From Natronohydrobacter sp. (GTDB taxonomy: Bacteria; Pseudomonadota; Alphaproteobacteria; Rhodobacterales; Rhodobacteraceae), in the NCBI GenBank assembly GCA_007123015.1, contig SKSL01000276.1:1-11417 (forward strand): 11,417 nt of DNA, in the 5' to 3' direction. Below the pieces are notes generated by a model. It was not told where the DNA came from and made no database searches. It saw only the letters and a list, made by a program, of their open reading frames with translations. The position numbers and the translations under genes were made by a program. Each line of letters begins with the position of its first letter. Within the stretch, counting starts at the first letter, position 1. Positions 6,389-11,417 of the stretch are shown here, piece after piece.

Positions 6389-7219
6389 TTATTGGCCTGG
6401 GGCTACCTGATCGATCCAGCCTTCCTGGCTCTGGAACCAGTAATCGTGGCGCTCCTGCAGCCAGCCATTGGCCTGATTCACCAGAATCCAGTTGTTGAAG
6501 AAATTGAGGGCGTCATGCTGGCCTTTGCGCACGGCAAAACCTTCATTGCCACGGCTCAGATACGCGCCGTCAAGGGCAACGTGGATCAGCTCGGGGTTAC
6601 CTTCGGCCCAGAAGGCAGGCTTGGGCGCACTGGAAATGACGGCATGTGCATTGCCGTTAAGCACTTCCTGAAAGGCCTGCGCGTCATCATCGAATTGCAG
6701 GATGTTGGCGCGCGGAAACTGGTCTTCCAGAATGGTGCAGCCGACAACACCGCGGCGGCAGGCCAGATTGACGCTGGTCTGGTTGAAGTCGTCGTGGCTG
6801 AAGCCGTCCGCCAGCGCATTGTTTGCAGCCATTCGCTGGCCGGAGTTGGCATAAGGGGCAGTGAAATTGACCGTCAGGTTGCGCTGCGGAGTGATCGACA
6901 TGCCGCCGATGATGACATCGAAATTCCCCGCGATCAGCGCCGGGATGATCCCGCTCCATGCGGTCGGCACGAATTCGATCTCGACACCCATGTCTTCGGC
7001 GAGCTTTGTCGCGACATCGATCTCGAAGCCCATCAGCTCGCCATTGGCGTCACGCATGGCCCAGGGCACGAAGGTGGACATGCCCACCATCAGCTTACCG
7101 CGCCGCTGGATCGTCTCCAGCAGGTCATCGGCTTGCGCCGGGGCCGCAGGGGCCAGCAGGCCCGTCACGGCGACAGCCGTCGCCGCGAGCATGGTCTTCA
7201 GTTTTGTTGCAAGGGTCAT
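6389..7219 (-). CDS. Periplasmic solute-binding protein (SBP family 3) of the importer
   Basis: This 276-residue receptor delivers substrate to the two permeases. An Sec signal peptide is evident: basic start, hydrophobic core, and an AQA site with cleavage predicted after residue 30. The family-3 signature GFEIDVATKLAEDMG lies at 64-78. R113 in MSITPQRNLTVNF corresponds to the arginine that binds ligand carboxylate in HisJ/GlnH-type proteins. The aspartate that normally binds the alpha-amino group (AVLHDTP in GlnH) is S197 here (AVISSAP), so the ligand may lack a free primary amine. C154 and C161 could form a disulfide. W53, W89 and W204 add aromatic character. A strong AAGGAG-type ribosome binding site (about 7226-7231) precedes the start, which fits the high synthesis usual for binding proteins. 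Substrate is not determinable from sequence alone. Confidence 0.95.
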   Translation of the reverse strand: MTLATKLKTMLAATAVAVTGLLAPAAPAQADDLLETIQRRGKLMVGMSTFVPWAMRDANGELMGFEIDVATKLAEDMGVEIEFVPTAWSGIIPALIAGNFDVIIGGMSITPQRNLTVNFTAPYANSGQRMAANNALADGFSHDDFNQTSVNLACRRGVVGCTILEDQFPRANILQFDDDAQAFQEVLNGNAHAVISSAPKPAFWAEGNPELIHVALDGAYLSRGNEGFAVRKGQHDALNFFNNWILVNQANGWLQERHDYWFQSQEGWIDQVAPGQ

Positions 7220-7253
7220 TTCAGTCTCCTTTCCTGTTGGGGCAGTTCTTGGG

Positions 7254-8090
7254 TCAGCGATCAGACTTGTTCAGATACCACTCAAAAAGTGTCACAGCGA
7301 AAGACAGCGTGACGGTCAGCGCCAGATACATGCCGGCAACGATGAACCAGACCTCGAAGGCCATGAAGGTATTTGACACCAGATTGAGGCCCTGTGTCGT
7401 CAGTTCCGCCAGCGCAATCACGCTGACAATGGCCGAATGTTTGATGGTCGAGATCAACAGCCCGGTCAGCGGAGGCAGGATCAGCGGCAATGATTGCGGA
7501 ATGATGATGTAGCGGTATTTGTCTGCAGTCGACATACCGACTGCATCAGCGGCCTCATACTGTCCACGATCCACTCCGCGCAGGCCGCCGCGGATGATCT
7601 CGGCTGCGAAGGACCCCTCGAACAGGGCAAGGCACAGGACCCCGGCCCAGAACCTGTCCAGGCCGATGATCGGGGCCAGCACGAAATAGACCAGAAAGAG
7701 TTGCACCAGCAGTGGCGTATTGCGGATGGCTTCCAGATAGACAGTCGCGATGATCCGCCCGGCAAAGGACCCGGACATGCGCGCCAATGCCGTGACAAAG
7801 CCGATCAGCACGGCCAGAACGCCGGCAATCGAGGCAATCTGCAATGTCATGATCAGGCCGCGCACCAAGGGGCCCCAGATGATCTCGCCATCGATGACGC
7901 GGTAAAAGAAGGGCTGCACGCGGAACCATTGCCAGCGGTAATCCATCGCATCGATCCCGCGCCAGATCAGCCAGCCAAGAAACGCAAGCACAAGTCCGGC
8001 CTTGGTGATCTGCCAGAAGACGGACAGCATGCGCCCTGTATCAAACCCCTTGGGGGGCGCTTTGCGGGCAGAAGACAAAGCCTGTTCCAT
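7254..8090 (-). CDS. ABC transporter permease, first gene of the importer operon
   Basis: This 278-residue HisM/GlnP-type inner-membrane permease partners the one at 5462-6370. It has a cytoplasmic N-terminus, a first helix near residues 28-44 and a permease core from about residue 75. The EAA loop is at about 179-200 (EAADAVGMSTADKYRYIIIP), and the last helix is near 245-268. It leads the transcript, with 34 bases before the binding-protein gene, and AAGGTG six bases before the ATG supports the start. Placing one permease first, then the binding protein, second permease and ATPase, is a common arrangement for such systems in alphaproteobacteria. The promoter is in the 171-base spacer shared with the LysR gene at 8262. 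Confidence 0.94.
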   Translation of the reverse strand: MEQALSSARKAPPKGFDTGRMLSVFWQITKAGLVLAFLGWLIWRGIDAMDYRWQWFRVQPFFYRVIDGEIIWGPLVRGLIMTLQIASIAGVLAVLIGFVTALARMSGSFAGRIIATVYLEAIRNTPLLVQLFLVYFVLAPIIGLDRFWAGVLCLALFEGSFAAEIIRGGLRGVDRGQYEAADAVGMSTADKYRYIIIPQSLPLILPPLTGLLISTIKHSAIVSVIALAELTTQGLNLVSNTFMAFEVWFIVAGMYLALTVTLSFAVTLFEWYLNKSDR

Positions 8091-8132
8091 GGCACCTTGG
8101 CGTGTTGCGAGGTCGCTCCGTACAATTGCAGA

Positions 8133-8162
8133 ACTATCCAGCGCAAATCATCACCCTGTCAA
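8133..8162 (-). promoter_or_regulatory. Candidate sigma-70 promoter for the ABC importer operon
   Basis: Read on the minus strand, a perfect TTGACA lies at 8162-8157, followed after 18 bases by GATAGT at 8138-8133 (four of six consensus positions). Transcription would begin near 8126, leaving about 36 bases of leader before the permease ATG at 8090. The -35 overlaps the left arm of the palindrome at 8161-8192. Confidence 0.55.
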
Positions 8163-8192
8163 CAAAATATGTCCGCCACATGCATTTTTGTT
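8161..8192. promoter_or_regulatory. Nested palindrome, probable operator of the divergent promoter
   Basis: Outer arms AACAAAA (8161-8167) and TTTTGTT (8186-8192) surround inner arms ATGT (8169-8172) and ACAT (8178-8181) around CCGCC. The element sits between a minus-strand TTGACA (8162-8157) and a plus-strand TTGACG (8194-8199). The second is a possible -35 for the LysR gene, though no good -10 follows it. A regulator bound here, most simply the adjacent LysR product, could control the importer and the regulator/deacylase transcript together. Confidence 0.5.
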
Positions 8193-8244
8193 ATTGACGG
8201 CGCTTTTCTGCTTGTTGTTTCATCACTGGACAACCTCACGCTTT

Positions 8245-8265
8245 ATGCGCCAACTCATGTCATGA
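8245..8265 (+). CDS. Six-codon leader ORF overlapping the LysR start
   Basis: ATG at 8245 opens a six-codon frame (MRQLMS) whose TGA at 8263-8265 overlaps the LysR start ATG at 8262-8264 as ATGA. The LysR start itself has no visible Shine-Dalgarno sequence, so translation could be coupled to this minigene. The leader's own upstream site is also weak, and a frame this short may be chance. Confidence 0.25.
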   Translation: MRQLMS

Positions 8266-9161
8266 GATTGACCTTTCGTCAGATCGAGGCCTTCCAGCAT
8301 GTGATCGCCTCTGGATCGGTTACAGATGCGGCCGCTGTTCTGGGCGTATCGCAACCTGCCGTCAGCCGATTGCTGGCCGATCTGGAAACACAGGTCGGTT
8401 TCCGGTTGTTCCATCGTGCCGGGCGCAATCTGAACCCGACGCCTGAAGCGCGGATGCTTCTGGATACCGTGCGCCGTGCCTTCGGTGGGCTGGACCGGAT
8501 ACGCGAAGCCGCCGAGGCCATCCGCGATTTTCGCGCAGCCCCATTGCGGCTGGTCACCACTTCTTCCTTTGCAGTACGCGTCTTGCCCGATGTTGTGGCG
8601 CAATTCGCCCAGCGCAGACCGCAAGCCAGCATCGCGCTCGATGTGCAATCCACCGATGACGCCGTCGAATGGCTGACGCTGGATGCCTATGATTTCGGCT
8701 TTGCCTGTGGCCTTTCCGGCAATCCGAGGCTCAGTCGCTGCGATATCCTGCATGGCGAGGCGATGTGTCTTGTTCCCGTGGGCCATGCGCTGGCCGAGCG
8801 GGCGGAAATCACCGTGACCGACCTGCAGGATCAGAGCCTGATTTCCTACCGGGCAGATTCGCAATTCCGTCATCAGGTCGATGCCTTGCTGGCAGAGCAT
8901 GACATCCGCCCTGTCATCCGCTACGAGGCGCGCACGACAGAAGCGATGATCCGGCTTGTCGAACGCGGGCTTGGCCTGGCGCTTGTCGGAACGGCCCGGG
9001 CCGAAGATTACGATATGTCGGGCTGCCGCATTCTGCCATTCAAACCGAAAATGCGTTACACGTTGCGGCTGATCTGGAACAACAGTCGCGAACTGACAGC
9101 AATCGCCGCTGACTTTGCTGCGATGATCGAAGAAATGACCGAAACGGGCAAGATCGGATGA
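8262..9161 (+). CDS. LysR-family transcriptional regulator
   Basis: This 299-residue LysR-type regulator has a helix-turn-helix at about residues 20-39 (VTDAAAVLGVSQPAVSRLLA), a linker helix, and an effector-binding domain from about residue 95. The start at 8262 gives the standard family opening MRLTFRQIEAFQHV; the frame is open much further upstream, but that part is antisense to the permease gene. The protein is clearly distinct from the GcvA-type regulator at 2580-3488. It is divergent from the importer operon, and its stop overlaps the start of the deacylase gene by ATGA, so it is probably translated together with an enzyme of the pathway. Control of the importer and its own transcript is the likely role; the inducer is unknown. 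Confidence 0.93.
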   Translation: MRLTFRQIEAFQHVIASGSVTDAAAVLGVSQPAVSRLLADLETQVGFRLFHRAGRNLNPTPEARMLLDTVRRAFGGLDRIREAAEAIRDFRAAPLRLVTTSSFAVRVLPDVVAQFAQRRPQASIALDVQSTDDAVEWLTLDAYDFGFACGLSGNPRLSRCDILHGEAMCLVPVGHALAERAEITVTDLQDQSLISYRADSQFRHQVDALLAEHDIRPVIRYEARTTEAMIRLVERGLGLALVGTARAEDYDMSGCRILPFKPKMRYTLRLIWNNSRELTAIAADFAAMIEEMTETGKIG

Positions 9162-10153
9162 GTCGCCTCCGGCTTACAGTGGATTTGCAACGTCTCGGCC
9201 GCCAGAGCGGCGACCTGATGGTGCCATGGTCCGACAATTACAACCCTCTGGGGCGTTATCCGGTGCCTGTGATCACGCTGGCCGGTGCTCCCGGCCCGGT
9301 CGTGCTGATCCTTGGCGGGGTGCATGGCGATGAATTCGAAGGGCCGAGTGCGATCATGCGCCTCGTGCGATACCTGAAGCCCGAGGACCTTCGCGGTCGC
9401 TTGATCATGATGCCCTGCGCGAATGCTGCGGCCTTTTCGGCCAGCAGCCGCTGCTCGCCGCTGGATGACAGCAATCTCAACCGGGCTTTTCCGGGTGATC
9501 CTGATGGCTCCCCCACAGCCATGATCGCCGACTGGCTGCAAAGCTGGATGATCCCGCAATGCGATGCCGTGATCGACCTGCATTCCGGCGGCAAGGCCTC
9601 GGTCTTTGTGCCCTGCAGCTTGCCACAAGCGGGCATAAATCCCGCGCTCGACGATGCCAACATGGCGCTGGCCACTGCCATGGGCCTGCCGGTGATCTGG
9701 CAGTTGGGCGCGCAGAACGATGACAGGTCGGTCAATGCCGCCTGCGCCCGCGCAGGTGTTCCTTGTGTGGCTGCCGAACTCGGCGGTGGCGGCGGGGTCG
9801 ATCCGATGATCACCGACATGGCCGAGGCCGGGTTGCGCCGTGTGCTGCATCATCTGGGGGTGCTTGGAAGCGCACTGCCACTGCCCGAGGGCGCGAATGG
9901 CGCGCGGGTGGTCGTTTTTGATCCCGCCGATCATGTCATGGCCCCCGCGCGCGGTTTGTTCGACCGCCGCTGCCGCGCCGGGGACCGCGTGGCGCAGGGC
10001 GATCTGGCGGGCTGGCTTCATTTCCCCGAGGAACCCGCGCGTGACGCGATGCCATTGCATTTCCCGCAGAGCGGGCTGGTGCTGGCACATACGGCGCGCG
10101 GCCTGATCGACCGGGCCGAAATGCTGGCACTGGTGGCGCGCGACGTGGTCTAG
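9158..10153 (+). CDS. Succinylglutamate desuccinylase/aspartoacylase-family deacylase (DoeB-like)
   Basis: This 331-residue zinc-dependent hydrolase belongs to the AstE/AspA family and most resembles the DoeB-type N-acetyl-diaminobutyrate deacetylases. Zinc ligands are H56 and E59 in GGVHGDE and H142 in DLHSGGK. Substrate-binding N108 and R109 lie in NLNRAFPG, and the catalytic glutamate is E207 in AELGGGG. The C-terminal beta domain (about 245-331) is complete. Such enzymes release a carboxylate from an N-acylated amino acid. No ectoine genes accompany it here, so deacylation of another N-acyl amino acid, possibly an N-formyl or N-acyl product of ring opening, is more likely than ectoine breakdown. 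The start overlaps the LysR stop (ATGA), which implies translational coupling. The stop shares the palindrome CTAG (10150-10153) with the stop of the convergent SoxG-like gene. Confidence 0.92.
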   Translation: MSRLRLTVDLQRLGRQSGDLMVPWSDNYNPLGRYPVPVITLAGAPGPVVLILGGVHGDEFEGPSAIMRLVRYLKPEDLRGRLIMMPCANAAAFSASSRCSPLDDSNLNRAFPGDPDGSPTAMIADWLQSWMIPQCDAVIDLHSGGKASVFVPCSLPQAGINPALDDANMALATAMGLPVIWQLGAQNDDRSVNAACARAGVPCVAAELGGGGGVDPMITDMAEAGLRRVLHHLGVLGSALPLPEGANGARVVVFDPADHVMAPARGLFDRRCRAGDRVAQGDLAGWLHFPEEPARDAMPLHFPQSGLVLAHTARGLIDRAEMLALVARDVV

Positions 10154-10644
10154 ATGATCTGCCGAAGCTGCGTGTCGACATATCGGGCGAAGGACGGCTC
10201 GACGCCGAGCATCCAGTCATCCCCTTCGCGCAGCACCAGCGCGCGCAGGCCGAAAGCATCGGTTTGCGCCACGCTATCCTCGGCAAAAGCGGTCGGGTGC
10301 AGATCGAGCGGGCAGGCGATGGACATCGCAATGCCTGCGTCCTGCCCCGACAGCGTGAAGAAAGCCTGTGTATCCGAAATCAGCGTGATCGCCGCGTCAT
10401 GGCTTGCAGCCTCCTGCGTCAGGATGGCCTCCAGCCCGGTTTCTGCGTCTGGCGGGGCCATCAGCCACCAGCGCGCGGGGCCAAGCCACATCAGCGTGCT
10501 TTGCCCTTGCCGCACAAGACTGCAGGGCCGGGTTGGCAGGTCCGGCACGATGCCTTGCAGGCGTGCGGCCAGTGCTTGCCGGGTGCCGCGCAGATCGAAC
10601 AGCGCGCGCCTTTGCGGTTGTGATATGCGGATGTCATATGCCAT
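10150..10644 (-). CDS. soxG: Sarcosine oxidase gamma-subunit family protein
   Basis: This 164-residue protein is related to the gamma subunit of heterotetrameric sarcosine oxidase and the matching subunit of N-methylglutamate dehydrogenase (MgdD). The gamma subunit is a small GcvT-like domain that helps assemble the complex; it has no catalytic motif of its own. Family marks include MWLGPARWWLMAP near residue 52 and DAFGLRALVLREGDDWMLGVEPSFARY near the C-terminus. It starts three bases after the alpha-subunit stop, the usual alpha-gamma order of sox B-D-A-G operons. Sarcosine oxidase and N-methylglutamate dehydrogenase subunits cannot be told apart from this piece. Confidence 0.85.
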   Translation of the reverse strand: MAYDIRISQPQRRALFDLRGTRQALAARLQGIVPDLPTRPCSLVRQGQSTLMWLGPARWWLMAPPDAETGLEAILTQEAASHDAAITLISDTQAFFTLSGQDAGIAMSIACPLDLHPTAFAEDSVAQTDAFGLRALVLREGDDWMLGVEPSFARYVDTQLRQII

Positions 10645-10647
10645 GGC

Positions 10648-11417
10648 TCAGCTTCTCATCCGCAGGCCTTCGGGGTCGTGAAAGACCGGGGCCACCACTC
10701 GGGCGGCTATGCAGCGTTCCGGCAGACGCACCTGCACCACCTCATCCAGTCGCGCGCGCCCATTGACCAGTAGCGCCAGCCCGACACGCCGACCAAGGCT
10801 TACCGAATGGACACAGGCCGTCACCAACCCTTCCGAGGCGATGCGCTGCCCGTCCGGTGTGATCGGTGCGCCTTCGGGCATATCAGCGCCGGGGTCCTCA
10901 GGGATCAGCCCGACCAGTTCGCGCCGTGGCTTCCCCGACGCACGCCGCAGCAATACCGAACGCAAGCCGATGAAATCGCCCTTCTTGCGCGCCATGGCCC
11001 AGCCCATGCCCAGATCATACGGATCAACCGTGCCATCGGCCTCATGACCAAGTGACAGAAAGCCCTTTTCCACGCGCAGGACATGATTGGCCTCTGACCC
11101 GATGGGAGTGATCCCCTCTGCCGCCCCGGCGTCCAGCAGCGCCGCCCAGAGCGCCGGCAGATCGCGCGGGCGGACATTGATCTCATAGGACAGCTCACCC
11201 GTGAAGCTTACCCGTGCAACCCGTGCAGGCAACCCAGCCACCAACCCCTCGCGCAAGCCCATGAAGGGCAAGGCGGCAGTCGAAAGGTCCATATCGGTCA
11301 GCCGCCCGAGCACGTCGCGGGCCAGCGGGCCGCAGATGGTGGCGTTCATCCATTGATGGGTCAGATTGGTCACATGCACGCGCCAGTCCGGTCGGTCGAT
11401 CTGTAAGATCTTTTCCA
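10648..11417 (-). CDS. soxA: Sarcosine oxidase alpha-subunit family protein, C-terminal part (partial)
   Basis: The 3' portion of the gene is present, 255 residues plus the stop; the frame is open through the right edge, so the true start lies outside. It encodes the C-terminal aminomethyltransferase (GcvT-like) domain, which in this family passes the N-methyl-derived one-carbon unit to tetrahydrofolate. Landmarks are RVHVTNLTHQWMNATICGPLARD near the left end of the fragment, FTGELSYEINV, and the family signature KGFLSLGHEADGTVDPYDLGMGW. A GTG at 11379 is internal and should not be taken as the start. The N-terminal dinucleotide-binding region and the beta and delta subunit genes must lie to the right. 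The protein could equally be the MgdC subunit of N-methylglutamate dehydrogenase. Confidence 0.9.
   Translation of the reverse strand, partial: EKILQIDRPDWRVHVTNLTHQWMNATICGPLARDVLGRLTDMDLSTAALPFMGLREGLVAGLPARVARVSFTGELSYEINVRPRDLPALWAALLDAGAAEGITPIGSEANHVLRVEKGFLSLGHEADGTVDPYDLGMGWAMARKKGDFIGLRSVLLRRASGKPRRELVGLIPEDPGADMPEGAPITPDGQRIASEGLVTACVHSVSLGRRVGLALLVNGRARLDEVVQVRLPERCIAARVVAPVFHDPEGLRMRS

Noticed and set aside
5456..7312. 618-codon plus-strand open frame
   Set aside because: It runs antisense through the permease and binding-protein genes, which have clear family motifs; its translation is Gln/Arg/Asp-rich and resembles no family. It is a codon-bias shadow.
7494..8261. Long N-terminal extension of the LysR gene at 8262
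   Set aside because: The extension is antisense to the permease gene, and LysR proteins begin at the MRLTFRQIEAF position.
9056..10090. 344-codon minus-strand open frame
   Set aside because: Antisense to the deacylase, which carries all expected zinc and catalytic residues.
9158..10153. Assignment of the deacylase as ectoine-degradation DoeB
   Set aside because: No ectoine hydrolase (doeA), transaminase or ectoine transporter markers are in the window; similarity is at family level only.

Overview
The window looks like chromosomal DNA of an alphaproteobacterium, probably of the Rhodobacterales/roseobacter type. The evidence is high GC, strong G/C third-position bias (which produces many long antisense shadow frames), a marine-style accessory catabolic gene set, and heterotetrameric sarcosine-oxidase-type genes. 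This placement is inference. I ran no database search.

Layout. Bases 1-456 hold no convincing gene. From 457 there are twelve protein genes in alternating orientation with very little spacer. (A) 457-4723: an ACMSD-like amidohydrolase (minus), a divergent VanA-type Rieske oxygenase (plus), a GcvA-type LysR regulator (minus), and a divergent NicX/M29-like metalloprotein (plus). (B) 4701-8090, minus strand: a complete polar-amino-acid-type ABC importer in the order permease, binding protein, permease, ATPase. (C) 8262-10153, plus strand, divergent from the importer: a second LysR regulator overlapping by ATGA with an AstE/DoeB-type zinc deacylase. (D) 10150-11417, minus strand: the gamma subunit gene and the 3' part of the alpha subunit gene of a sarcosine oxidase / N-methylglutamate dehydrogenase-type complex, running off the right edge.

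Working together. The gene set reads as uptake plus ring hydroxylation (Rieske), ring opening (NicX-like), removal of an N-acyl group (deacylase and/or amidohydrolase), and N-demethylation (SoxA/SoxG-like complex). A chemically coherent model is catabolism of an N-methylated pyridine carboxylate such as homarine. Cleaving the C5-C6 bond of that skeleton leaves an N-formyl-N-methyl derivative with the glutamate carbon chain, and deformylation would deliver an N-methylglutamate-type compound to the demethylating complex. The binding protein keeps the carboxylate-binding arginine but has serine where amino-acid receptors have the amine-binding aspartate, which fits a ligand without a free primary amine. 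This pathway is a hypothesis built from family chemistry and gene order.

Regulation. Two LysR-type proteins each sit beside a dyad. A similar 13-base T-N11-A element (TTAGC-AAA-GCTAA at 3490-3502, TTAGTCAAACTTA at 1485-1497) lies in both divergent promoters of block A. A nested palindrome at 8161-8192 lies between two outward-facing -35 hexamers in the importer/LysR spacer. All three convergent gene ends abut or overlap, leaving no room for intergenic terminators.
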